From Symbiodinium natans (taxonomy: Eukaryota; Sar; Dinophyceae; Suessiales; Symbiodiniaceae), in contig CAJNDS010002348.1 in NCBI GenBank assembly GCA_905221605.1, forward strand, positions 182,501 to 220,000: a stretch of 37,500 nucleotides of DNA. Direction: 5' to 3'. The notes beneath the pieces are model-generated. The model saw only the letters and a program-made list of their open reading frames with translations. It searched no databases and was not told the DNA's origin. Numbering within the stretch: position 1 is the stretch's first letter; every line of letters begins with the position of its first letter. A program made the translations under genes and the position numbers. Positions 10,190 to 18,306 of this stretch are shown in pieces.

Positions 10190-13100
10190 GATGCCCGGCT
10201 TGATCTCTGCATGTCTGAAGTTCGGTATGGGCCCAATCTTTGAGTAACTTAGGGTTTAGGGTTTAGGGTTTAGGGTTTAAACCCACAGAAAAGTTCTTCT
10301 TATAGGACTCCCAACCCCCCCCCCCCCCCTCCCCCAGGACGTGCGGAGCTTGAAGCAGAGGCTGTCGCAGCGATGTGGGCTGTCCAGGTTTCGGCAAGAG
10401 CTGCTGGTGAACACCACCCGCCTCGAAGACTCGGATCGCTTGCGATGTCCCCTCGACGTGCAGCTGATCCTCCTGCCCTGGGTCTGCACCTCACCCCACC
10501 AAGCCGATGAGTTCGCTGAAGCTGCTGCCTTCGGCCGCCTTCCGCAAGTGGAGCAGATGCTGAAGAAACGCCACGACCCTTGGCAGCCCCAGTGGTGCCC
10601 TTCCCCCCTTCTTTTGGTTTTTTGGGTTCAAGGTTCCCTTATCAACCATAGCCAACCCAAAAAAAGGGGTTATTTGCTGCCCTTACCATAGAATGTTAGA
10701 ACATGGTTCCGGGGCTACCAAGGATCCCTTTTTTTGTTTATGGGTTCCCTTATAAGAATAGCCCACCCAAAAAGGGTGCCCTTATCACAACATGGTTCCT
10801 GGCGCTACCAACTAGGATGCCCAGTAGTACCCTTATTCCCTTTTTGGGGATTTAGGTTCCCTTTTCAACCCCTTTAAGCAAAAAAAAGGGCACCCTTTTT
10901 AAGCCTTGGTTACTGGGCAGCCTAGCCAAGGACCCCAACCAGGTCGACCACACCATCGGCCTCTCCCCTCTATACCACGCCTCCGAGCGAGGGCACGTGC
11001 ACATCGTGCGCCTGCTCCTCCAGGGATTGGCCCGTGCCTTGTAGTTGGGGAAAAAAGGGAAACCCTAAAAGGTGGGCTCATATATGATTACCTGCTACTA
11101 CTAGACCTCCGAGTATCGGTATGTTACAACCCTAAACCCGTTTGGGGGTGTAATCTACTACTAAATAGTTCCTAGTGTAGGTATTACAACCCTAAACCCT
11201 TTTAGGGGTATACCCTAAACCCTAAACCCTAAACCCTAAACCCTAAACCCCACAAACCTCCCTTATAAGGTGTGGACTACGGCGCCGGGCTTGTGGGCAT
11301 AACGCCCCTTCTGGCAGCCGCCAGGACCGGCCACGCGGAAATTGCGGAGATGTTGTTGCAGGCTTCTTAGTTGCTGAGTGAGTACACTTTACACATGTAG
11401 GGTTTAGGGTTTAGGGTTTAGGGTTTAGGGTTTAGGGTTTAGGGTTTAGGGTTTAGGGTTTAGGGTTTAGGGTTATAATCCCCTATAGAACTGAAAGTGT
11501 ACACGTTTTTGGGACTTATGACCTCAGCAACCAAGGCTGGCGCGGACAGGAACACCTGCAACTGCCGAGGGGAAACCCCTTTGTGGCAGGCTGCGCGACG
11601 TGGGCACGCCGAGGTCGTCCGCGTACTCTTGCGGGCCGGGCTTGACGTGAACCGGGGCGACGTGGCCGGCGAGACACCACTTGGTATAGCCTGCCGCTCT
11701 GGCCGGGAAGAGATTCTTGGTGCAAGTTTAAGGATGTCTCCTTTTTTTGTTTTATTGGCGAATTGAACAACATCAAGGTCAGACATGCTTTGTTTAGAGT
11801 TTAGAGGGTTTCAAGTTGACATGTTCCCCCTTATACTAAGAGAGAGGGGGGGGGTGCTATTAAAATCTTGATTTCGGAGCTGTTAGTATAAGGGGGAACA
11901 TGAAAACCCCCTAACCCTAAGCCCTACACCCTAAAAACCCTTAGGGGGTCCCAAGGCTTCAAGTTTTCGAGGGCCAGCCCAGGATCGTGTGTCTGTTGAG
12001 AGAGGCCGGCGCCGACATGCTCCGATCCAACAGGAGTCTTGGGTGACCTTTGAGCAGAATGGTTGAAACGGGGGTCTATTTGGGGTTGGGGTGGGGTTTC
12101 GATCCAACAGGAGTGTTGGGTGACCTTTGAGCAGACTGGCTTAAACTGGGGTCTATGTGGGGTTGATGTGGGGTTTGTAGGGTGTATATAGGGTTTGTAT
12201 TGGGCTTTATAGGGTTTATGGGGTTTTATATGGGGTTTATATGTTTTTTTGGGGGGATTATAGGCCTTGCAGGGTTAAAAGTGTTTATAGGGTTTATGGG
12301 GTTTACACTGTTTATAGGGTTTATATGGTTTATGGGGTTTGTGGGGTTTATAGGTTTCATAGGGTTTGGGGTCTTGGTTAAACGGACCCTAGGGCCCTAA
12401 ACCGTCTTTCTCAGGTTCCCCAGAAGCCATGGTCTTTTTTTTTTTTTTTTGGTGGGGGGGGGGGGGGGGGGGGGTGGTACCTCCTTCCATCATAGCACGT
12501 AAATGGCCCGCTGTGCTTTGTCACGCTATGACATGAAGCCGTTCAGGGTTGAGGCTTTGGGGTTTGGGGCCATCATAGCTACTCACCCACGGGAACTTAC
12601 CACAACCGCCAACCTTACGAATAATGGTAATCATGCTAATCATCATCGCATTCAGAAAAGTAGCAGTGACAAGAAAATTAGCAACATACTTGCCCGCTGA
12701 CCGGAGCAGCGCAGGAAATTGGGAGACCCACAAAGCCACCCTCAGCCCTCTAAACCCCCCGAAAAGCCCTCAGCCTTTAATTCTTACTTAGTAGTAGGGT
12801 ATTCTAATCCTTTTAAAACCCCCAAGGTTCATCTTTAATTCCCCTCCGGTTACTGGACAACTAAGCTTAGGCTAGTTGCATGTTCCATGTGGCGCCCTGA
12901 TTGGGGAACCTTTATGTACCCCTTATATACCCTATTGACCCCAAAGGGCCATGTGCCCACACCAATGCCCCAAAACCCTGAAACCCTAAAAGCCCAGAAA
13001 TCCTAAACGCCCTAAAGCCCTAAACCGTAAAACCCCAAACCCTAAACCCTACAAGCCCTAAAAGCCCTACCCCCTAAACCCAAAGACCCTAAACCCTAAA

Positions 13101-14854
13101 CCCTACAACTGCCAAAAGCCCTAAACCCTAAGACCCCTACAAGCCCTAAAAGCCCTAAAGACCGAAGAAGGAGCCCTAAAAACCCTACAAGCCCTAAACC
13201 CTAAACGCCCTAAAACCCCTAGCAGCCCCCAAAGGCCCTAAACCCTAAACCCTAAACCCTAAACCCTAAACCCTAAACCCTAAACCCTAAACCCTAAACC
13301 CCTAGAAGCCCTGGAAGCCCTAGAATCCCTCAAGCTTTTGTAAAGGAGCGGTGAGTCCGCACTCAGCCTCGCCATCAGCCGTCGAGCGGGGACCCTGTGC
13401 TTCCTCCTTTGCTGTTGGAGGCCAGTAGTGGCATCATTCCGACTGGCACGCGGCTGAGTTTGGCTGGGTTTAGGGTTTAGGGTTTAGGGTTTAGGGTTTA
13501 GGGTTTAGGGTTTAGGGTTTAGGGTTTAGGGTTTAGGGTTTAGGGTTTAGGGTTTAGGGTTTAGGGCTTAGGGTTTAGGGCTTAGGGTTTAGGGTTTAGG
13601 GTTTAGGGTTTAGGGTTTAGGGTTTAGGGTTTAGGGTTTAGTACCCTAAACCCGAAACCCTAAACCCTAAGCCCCAAACCCTAAACCCGACAAGCGCTTA
13701 AAGCGCTCGGCCCTAAAGCCCACGAAGGACGGCCAGGTTGGCCCGTGGTTTCACAATCCCTCAACTCGGACTGGAGCACAGCTGAGGTTTACAAAAAAGA
13801 GAGCAAGTCCCTTGACGAAACCCTAAACCCTAAACCCTAAGCCCGAATCCCTAAGCCCTAAGTCCGCCCAATGGTCGGGTGTTCGGGTTGAGGGCTTCTA
13901 CTTGAGGGTGCGTGGGTACTTAAAAAGTAGGGTTCTGCGTCCCGCTAAATCACGTTAGAAGTATAGCTGCCCTACTTTACAAGCCTACTTCTAAGCACCC
14001 ATGAACCTCCAAGTAGGGCTTTCCCTGGGGACCAATGAACCCTACAAGGGTTTTTGGGATCATATACCTTCGTAGGAATTAGTACTAGCAGAGGGTATAT
14101 GACCCCATTTCGGGGCTCCATTTGGTCCTCAAGGTTGGATTTTTGGGGTTGCAGGTCCTTTTTTTCTAAGGTTTATTGGGAGACGTATTTAGGGCTTTAA
14201 GATTTGCAGGGCCACAAGCCGACGGCGCTTCGGCGTTTTCCCGAGCCAGGTTGCATGGCCGCCCTCCGCATCCCCAAGATTTTTTGCCTAAATGCTGATA
14301 GATTTCTATAGGGTTTAGGGTTTAGGGTTTAAGGGTTTAAGGGTTTAAGGGTTTAAGGGTTTAAGGGTTTAAGGGTTTAAGGGTTTAAGGGTTTCGCCCT
14401 CAACCCTAAACCAAAGCTAGGTTGCGGCGCTGAGATGCGACCCGAATCTACCTTAAGGACCGAATGAACCCTAAAATTGGGGTCATATACCTCATATACC
14501 CCATACTCTTGTACGTTCTGTGAAGGTATATGATCCGTAAACCCTTTTAGGTGTAGTCAAGCCCGCTGCTTGACCCTAAACCCAAACAAGCCCTAAGAAT
14601 CCAAAACAAGTCCTATCCTAAACTCTAAACCCTGATTGAGAACCCCCCCCCCCCCCCCTAAACCCTAAACCTTAAACCCTAAACCCTTATAAACCCTAAA
14701 CCCTAAACCCTAAACCTTAAACCTAAACCCTAAACCCTAAACCCCCACCCCCCCCCGGCAGGTGAAAGGCCACAAAGCCACCGAGGAGGACAGCTCAGCC
14801 GACAGCGAACCCAGCAACGTTCGACTTCAGAATCGCCTTGATTGCAGGGCTTAG
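10127..14854 (+). CDS. Ankyrin-repeat protein with ubiquitin-like leader (8 exons)
   Basis: Exons are 10127-10189, 10338-10574, 10931-11024, 11270-11361, 11536-11711, 11983-12033, 13346-13430 and 14762-14854. They sum to 891 nt (296 codons plus TAG) with every phase closing. Residues 1-70 form the leader seen on many dinoflagellate ankyrin proteins: SGEEVASIP, then a DVRSLKQRL helix, then a PLDVQLILL strand (ubiquitin-like fold, inferred). About five ankyrin units follow, with GLSPLYHASERGHVHIVRLLL, GITPLLAAARTGHAEIAEMLL, GETPLWQAARRGHAEVVRVLL, GETPLGIACRSGREEIVCLL and GESALSLAISRR as cores. The tail is acidic (KATEEDSSADSEPS). Donors are GA or GC in the first six introns. The likely role is protein-protein scaffolding; partners are unknown. 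The least certain join is exon 7 to exon 8, where another exon (14210-14280) may be used. Confidence 0.85.
10338..10574 (+). CDS. Ankyrin gene exon 2, ubiquitin-like leader
   Basis: This is the longest exon here (79 codons). It follows a C-only pyrimidine tract and CCCCCAG. It carries the rest of the leader (DVRSLKQRL, FRQELL, CPLDVQLILLPW) and the first helix pair (ADEFAEAAAFGRLPQVEQML). The exon ends at CAC; the GA of GACCC is the donor. Confidence 0.85.
10579..10930. mobile_element. Three joined family B copies forming ankyrin intron 2
   Basis: Copies at 10579-10722, 10723-10812 and 10813-10930 share GGTTCCCTT and AAAGGG(T/C)(G/A)CCC blocks and ends of the TAGCCCAGT type. The whole is flanked by GACCC on both sides (10575 and 10931). 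Confidence 0.85.
10931..11024 (+). CDS. Ankyrin gene exon 3
   Basis: It starts with GACCC, the same five bases that begin the preceding intron, and encodes one ankyrin core (GLSPLYHASERGHVHIVRLLL). It ends in phase 1 at CAGG before a GA donor. Confidence 0.85.
11041..11218. mobile_element. Family E-like elements in ankyrin intron 3
   Basis: AACCCTAAAAGGTGGGCTCATATATGATTAC begins an E-like copy. Two further related pieces carry CCGTTTGGGGGTGTAAT and CCTTTTAGGGGTAT. They make up most of intron 3. Confidence 0.6.
11270..11361 (+). CDS. Ankyrin gene exon 4
   Basis: It enters in phase 1 after CTTATAAG and encodes GVDYGAGLVGITPLLAAART and the helix EIAEMLLQ. It ends at CAG before a GC donor. Read through, it would stop at TAG 11368. 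Confidence 0.85.
11362..11535 (+). mobile_element. Telomeric introner: ankyrin intron 4
   Basis: The intron runs from a GC donor to CAACCAAG. CTTAGTTGCTGAG (11366-11378) and CTCAGCAACCAAG (11523-11535) are inverted repeats with one mismatch. Further in, GTACACTTTACAC and GTGTACACG also face each other. The centre is eleven TTTAGGG units. GCT starts both the intron and the next exon. Confidence 0.75.
11399..11473 (+). repeat. TTTAGGG array inside ankyrin intron 4
   Basis: Eleven units form the centre of the 174-bp intron, flanked by inverted termini. Confidence 0.95.
11536..11711 (+). CDS. Ankyrin gene exon 5
   Basis: It follows CAACCAAG, which is also the right inverted terminus of intron 4. 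It holds one full ankyrin unit and most of a second (GETPLWQAARRGHAEVVRVLL, then GETPLGIACRSGREE). It ends in phase 2 before GATTC (GA donor). Confidence 0.85.
11820..11902. mobile_element. Family A element, copy 2, in ankyrin intron 5
   Basis: Termini CATGTTCCCCCTTATACTA and TAGTATAAGGGGGAACATG are perfect inverted repeats of 19 bp. The centre is changed from other copies. Confidence 0.9.
11983..12033 (+). CDS. Ankyrin gene exon 6
   Basis: It follows AGCCCAG and completes the helix as IVCLLREAGADMLRSN. It ends at CCAACAG before a GA donor. The last 10 nt and the donor are duplicated 77 bp downstream (12101). Confidence 0.75.
12024..12178. repeat. 77-bp tandem duplication across a splice donor
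   Basis: Two units, 12024-12100 and 12101-12178, begin GATCCAACAGGAGT; the first ten bases of unit 1 are the end of ankyrin exon 6. Confidence 0.9.
12180..12370 (+). repeat. Degenerate GGGTTTATA/GGGGTTTAT repeat
   Basis: Telomere-derived units give a repetitive hydrophobic open frame (GFIGFMGF) that is not a gene. Confidence 0.85.
12429..12475. repeat. Poly-T and poly-G tracts
   Basis: A T run of about 18 is followed by a G run of about 20. Confidence 0.95.
13236..13301 (-). repeat. CCCTAAA array
   Basis: About 9 units close to ankyrin exon 7, after 250 bp of degenerate CCCTAAA-like sequence. Confidence 0.9.
13346..13430 (+). CDS. Ankyrin gene exon 7
   Basis: It enters after TTTGTAAAG with GAG, the same three bases as the donor of exon 6, and reads SGESALSLAISRRAGTLCFLL, an ankyrin core. 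The 3' end is uncertain: GC donors at 13421 (phase 2) and 13431 (phase 0) are both possible. The second fits exon 8. Confidence 0.65.
13466..13690. repeat. Head-to-head telomeric array
   Basis: About 25 TTTAGGG units (13466-13641) switch within one base to CCCTAAA-type units (13643-13690). Confidence 0.95.
13901..14012. mobile_element. Family D element in ankyrin intron 7
   Basis: CTTGAGGGTGCGTGGGTACTT at left, facing AAGCACCCATGAACCTCCAAG at right, with internal AAGTAGGG and CCCTACTT. Confidence 0.85.
14023..14133. mobile_element. Family E element, complete
   Basis: CCCTGGGGACCAATGAACCC at left and GGGGCTCCATTTGGTCCTCAAG at right, with GATCATATACCTT and AGGGTATATGACC inside. It lies 10 bp from the family D element. 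Confidence 0.85.
14210..14280 (+). CDS. Possible extra exon in ankyrin intron 7
   Basis: After TTTGCAG the phase-0 frame GHKPTALRRFPEP stays open to about 14310. It shares GHK with the start of exon 8 and might be an alternative or additional C-terminal exon. It does not match an ankyrin core. Weak support. Confidence 0.25.
14310..14394 (+). repeat. TTTAAGGG octamer array
   Basis: After two normal units, about eight copies of an 8-bp variant (TTTAAGGG) repeat perfectly. Confidence 0.95.
14451..14561. mobile_element. Family E element
   Basis: CCTTAAGGACCGAATGAACC at left, GGGGTCATATACCTC and AAGGTATATGATCC inside; the right end is diverged. Confidence 0.8.
14762..14854 (+). CDS. Ankyrin gene last exon
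   Basis: It follows a C-rich tract and GGCAG, is open in phase 0 and encodes an acidic, Ser-rich tail (VKGHKATEEDSSADSEPS) ending at TAG 14852-14854. A second frame is also open to a TGA, but the phase-0 frame has the more protein-like composition. Confidence 0.6.
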   Translation: MKGHKATEEDSSADSEPSNVRLQNRLDCRA

Positions 14855-14862
14855 GGATACTT

Positions 14863-14930
14863 GGAAAATATATATAAATAAATATGAATATATATATATA
14901 TATATAAAGGTGTATATATATATATATATG
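14863..14930. repeat. TA-rich microsatellite
   Basis: Alternating TA tracts separated by a short GGTG interruption, just after the ankyrin stop codon. Confidence 0.9.
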
Positions 14931-15348
14931 AGTTTTTGGGTACTTAAATTCCGAAGAAACAGCTAAAATCAGAATTGTTGTTAGGGTTCCAAGTTCAGTA
15001 TAGTTAGAGGTTTAGGGATTGAAGGTCTAGGGCTTAAGGTCTAGGGATTGAAAGGCTTTGCCCAGGGTTCAGGGCCTTAGGGATTTAGCGGTATTTGGGG
15101 CTTAGGGGGTTTGGGCGCGCCCTCTGACCCCAAGCCCCGAAGCCCTCATCAGCTACCAAAGCAGATGAGATCAAAACGAAGGTCTAAATCGTGACTCCTA
15201 CAACCCTAAACCCTAACCCTGACCCCTCAACCCCAAGCCCCAAAGAACCTCAACCTTGAGCCCGAAGCAGCTACCCCCAATCACCTTGCACCTAAACCCT
15301 AAACCCTAAACCGCCACAAACAGATGCGCCCGGGTTCAGGTTTTGCAG

Positions 15349-15429
15349 GCCTTGGCCACCTCGGCCCTCATTAGCTCTCTAAATCTGTTGATGTCTCTAA
15401 ATCTGTTGATGTCAAAGAAGGAGTGTCCG
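15349..15429 (+). CDS. Candidate exon with in-frame hexapeptide duplication
   Basis: It follows TTTTGCAG and ends at a GC donor (CCG, then GCTC). It reads ALATSALISSLNLLM and carries an 18-nt direct duplication (SLNLLM twice) before SKKECP. The duplication keeps the frame, which favours a coding reading. It is probably an early exon of the EF-hand gene that follows. No domain is recognised. Confidence 0.35.
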
Positions 15430-15466
15430 GCTCGCAGCCCCTGAAGCCTTAAACCCTAAACAATAG

Positions 15467-15581
15467 CTAAACCCTAAACCCTAAACCCTAAACCCTAAAC
15501 CCTAAACCCTAAACCCCAAACCCCAAACCCCAAACCCCAAACCCCAAACCCCAAACCCCAAACCCCAAACCCTAAACCCTC
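15467..15581 (-). repeat. CCCTAAA then CCCCAAA array
   Basis: Normal units change abruptly to about eight CCCCAAA units and back. Confidence 0.9.
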
Positions 15582-15801
15582 ACCCCGCCCCCCTTGGTGA
15601 AGTAAGGAACATCTTCAGGATGAGGGGTTCGCGTGAACATGTTAGAGTTCCCCAAGCCGCTCCCTCAGAACCCGAAAAGCAGGCTCCGGGTTCGGGATTT
15701 AAGGTTTCGGGTTTCGGGTTTAGGGTTCGAGGGTTTAGAGATTGGTTTTGGGCTTAGGGTTTAGGCTGGTCATGGCTTTGGGTTCCATGATGTTTGGGGG
15801 G

Positions 15802-15875
15802 GGCTGAACAACGGGACAAACTCGCGAAGGAGCTCGACCGGGCTGTCGGCGCGCTCCTGTCTAGGCAAGTTAGCG
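15802..15875 (+). CDS. Candidate coiled-coil exon
   Basis: The piece reads EQRDKLAKELDRAVGALLSR, a charged helical heptad-like pattern. No good AG acceptor is visible directly upstream, where a run of eight G separates it from a stop in frame; a G-run length change may have altered the frame. It would sit upstream of the EF-hand exon at 16638. Confidence 0.25.
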
Positions 15876-16442
15876 CTTCGTTTTTGTCTCGCTGTTCCTT
15901 CTTATCTTGTTACCCCAAACCCGAAACCCTAAACCCTAAACCCTCCACCCTAAATAGCACCTAAGCCCCTCAAGCCTTCTCTCTTTCGACCAGCATGACC
16001 CCTAATCCTGTTTAGCTTTTTCGGTACTCTGGGCAGCAGGAAGCCCTTGGAGCTCACCTGCAGGCGCATGTTTTATCCAGTTTTGCTGGGGCCTTGCCTG
16101 GAGCAACCTTTTCGGAAAGGGTCCGGGATTTGGGGCCTAAATAGTGTGCAAGGCTTACGGGGTTTGGAGCCTAAGATACCTGTTGATGAGGTACTTCCCT
16201 TTCCCTTTCCATTCCTACATGTAATTGGGTTTATACTAGGAGCCCTGCGGGGACAGCTTAGATTTGTACTACTCCTATCCCCCGTAGGACACCAAGTATG
16301 TACAATCGCCAGTTTTCAGAAGGAGCCCTAAGTACACTCAACCATACCGGCAAGATGAACCCTAAGCCCTTCACCCTAAACCCCAGACCCCAAACAGTAA
16401 ACCCTCAGAAGAAGGTCATAACGGCAAAATAAAACCCTGATC

Positions 16443-16537
16443 CATATGGGGGTTTACGACAGTAAGGGACCCCCAAATTTCAAAACAAGACCCAAAAATA
16501 GTCGGATTCCCTTACAATAGGGACCCCAAAAAGCAAA
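16443..16537. mobile_element. Family F repeat
   Basis: ATATGGGGGTTTACGACAGT, AAGGGACCCCC and TAGTCGGATTCCCTTA match the copy at 29.5 kb in order and spacing. Termini are poorly inverted. Confidence 0.7.
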
Positions 16538-16637
16538 AAGCCTAAACCCTAAACCCTAAACCCTAAACCCTAAACCCTGAAACCCTAATTTCAGAAGCCA
16601 ATTTCAGAAACCTCCATGTTGATGGGTCTAGAAGCAG

Positions 16638-16686
16638 GTACGACCGTGGCAAGGATGGCGCCCTCAGCTTCAAGGAGTTCGAGGAG
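16638..16686 (+). CDS. EF-hand exon
   Basis: After AAGCAG the exon reads YDRGKDGALSFKEFEE. This fits the 12-residue EF-hand loop: D at 1, G at 3, D at 5, G at 6, L at 8, S at 9 and E at 12, followed by the start of the exiting helix. It probably binds Ca2+. It enters in phase 2 and ends at GAG before a GC donor. A possible continuation at about 16915-16960 reads LLTNLEFLQFSKISA. The rest of the protein is not resolved, so calmodulin-like, kinase or other EF-hand families cannot be separated. Confidence 0.65.
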
Positions 16687-16811
16687 GCTTTGGGGTTTAG
16701 GGTTCAGGGTTTAGGGTTTGCATTTTTTTGTTCACTTTGGTTTTTTTTGCATTATATCTGTAACATTACCTGATCTTTGACCCGAACGCATATGAGGATG
16801 TATTGTTGGCA

Positions 16812-16893
16812 TATCATTATCATTATCATTCTCATTATCATTATCATTATCATTATTAATAGTAATGTTATCATTATCATTATTATTATCATT
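16812..16893. repeat. CATTAT-type microsatellite
   Basis: Repeats of ATCATT with small changes, followed directly by TTTAGGG units. Confidence 0.9.
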
Positions 16894-16914
16894 TATAGGG
16901 TTTAGGGTTTAGGG

Positions 16915-16961
16915 CTTGCTGACAAATTTGGAGTTCCTCCAGTTCTCAAAAATCAGCGCAT
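16915..16961 (+). CDS. Candidate exon after EF-hand
   Basis: The telomeric tail TTTAGG supplies the acceptor-like AG. The frame GLLTNLEFLQFSKISA follows and could be the helix of the next EF-hand. The exact junction is ambiguous because every TTTAGGG unit offers an AG. Confidence 0.3.
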
Positions 16962-17148
16962 GATCACTTGGGAGAGGGGGGGGGGGCTTCCTAAAGCAAT
17001 GTTTAGGAGTTTACAGTTTAGGGGTTGGGGTTCAGGGCTTCACGTTGGGGCTTGGGGCACGGGGCATTGGATCAAGCAACCTCTGTGCACTTCAGTCTCG
17101 CGCCCATCTTCCTTGCACCATGGGTTTCTTCGGGATTCTGCATGGCAC

Positions 17149-17254
17149 CCTAAACCCTAAACCCTAAACCCTAAACCCTAAACCCTAAACCCTAAACCCT
17201 AAACCCTAAACCCTAAACCCTAAACCCTAAACCCTAAACCCTAAACCCTAAACC
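17149..17254 (-). repeat. CCCTAAA array
   Basis: About 15 perfect units. Confidence 0.95.
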
Positions 17255-17344
17255 AATTGATTGAGCTGGCCGCGTGCCCTTCAGAGAGGTACTGGAGAAG
17301 CCCAAACCCTGAAACCTGGAGAAGCACCAAGAAAGGACCCTACA

Positions 17345-17534
17345 CCCCCCCCCCCCCCCCCCCCCCCCCCCCGCCCCCCGCCACAAAAAAGCTCAAGAAA
17401 CAGCAAACCCTAAACCCTAAACCCTAAACCCTGAACCCTGAACCCTGAACCCTAAACCCTAAACCCTAAACCCTAAACCCTAAACCCTAAACCCTGAACC
17501 CTGAACCCTGAACCCTGAACCCTAAACCCTAAAC
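17345..17534 (-). repeat. Poly-C tract and CCCTAAA/CCCTGAA array
   Basis: A C run of about 28 is followed by an array in which runs of CCCTGAA alternate with runs of CCCTAAA. Confidence 0.9.
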
Positions 17535-17616
17535 AAAACAAAGAAACCATTGGAACCAGAAGCAATTCAAACACCCCGAAAGACCCCAAGGGCATGAACC
17601 CTGAACCGCCTGGCAA

Positions 17617-17713
17617 GGGGTTAGGGTTTAGGGTTTAGGGTTTAGGGTTTAGGGTTTAGGGTTTAGGGTTTAGGGTTTAGGGTTTAGGGTTTAGGGTTTA
17701 GGGTTTAGGGTTC
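17617..17713 (+). repeat. TTTAGGG array
   Basis: About 13 perfect units. Confidence 0.95.
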
Positions 17714-17826
17714 GTGGTGCCCAAGAAACTATCCTAAGCCCTGCTGGCAACGTCCCCAATTCCTAAGCCCCTTGCTTGAGCAACAATCTTTCCGGGTTTA
17801 GGGTTTAGGGCTTAGGGTTTAGGGTT

Positions 17827-17922
17827 GGGATGCTTCCGCTTATCCGAACAGTCCTGAATAGGGATCATAGTACCCCCTGTTATAGTCCCCATGAAGGACT
17901 GTTAGTATAAGGGGAACATTCC
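17827..17922. mobile_element. Family A element, copy 3
   Basis: The right terminus and subterminal GTCCTGAATAGGGATCATAG are clear; the left terminus is diverged. Confidence 0.85.
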
Positions 17923-17993
17923 AAGTTTAGGGTTGAGGGTTGAGGGTTTAGGGTTTAGGGGCAACAAGCAGAGTTTTTTGCCTGCGTCACCAG

Positions 17994-18047
17994 GCCGTTC
18001 TGTCCATCGCCTCGCCCGTAGATCGCCGAGCGACGCTGGGTTGCGAG
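17994..18047 (+). CDS. Candidate exon
   Basis: Open after GTCACCAG, it reads AVLSIASPVDRRATLGCE with GC-rich codons typical of the real exons here. It is flanked on both sides by TTTAGGG arrays. Product unknown. Confidence 0.3.
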
Positions 18048-18217
18048 AGTGGGTTTGATTTCACGGTTAGGGTTTAGGGTTTAGGGTTTTAGGGTTTAGG
18101 GTTTAGGGTTCGCCTACTTACTACCCCCCTCTATACCACCCCCCCCCCCCCCCCCCCCCCAGGGTTCCCCCGATAATTAAAACTATTTACTGTTTAGGGT
18201 TTAGGGTTTAGGGCTTA

Positions 18218-18306
18218 CTTGGTAGCCCAGGTGGTACCCCTTTCCCTTGTTTTGGTTCTGGGTTTGCTTTGTAAAGTCGCCAACCAAAAAAGGTGCCCTT
18301 ATTATA
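18218..18306. mobile_element. Family B element, right end lost
   Basis: CTTGGTAGCCCAGGTGGTAC at left and AAAAAAGGTGCCCTTATTAT inside; the right terminus is replaced by unrelated sequence. Confidence 0.75.

Noticed and set aside
12182-12400. Hydrophobic open frame rich in GFIGFMGF
   Set aside because: Also a translated degenerate telomeric repeat; the frame exists only because the unit changed to 9 bp.
16047-16331. 94-codon + frame starting MELTCRRM (mixed composition)
   Set aside because: No domain or splice partner recognised; its frame does not connect with the EF-hand exon at 16638. It could hide a short exon at 16042-16070, but support is too thin.
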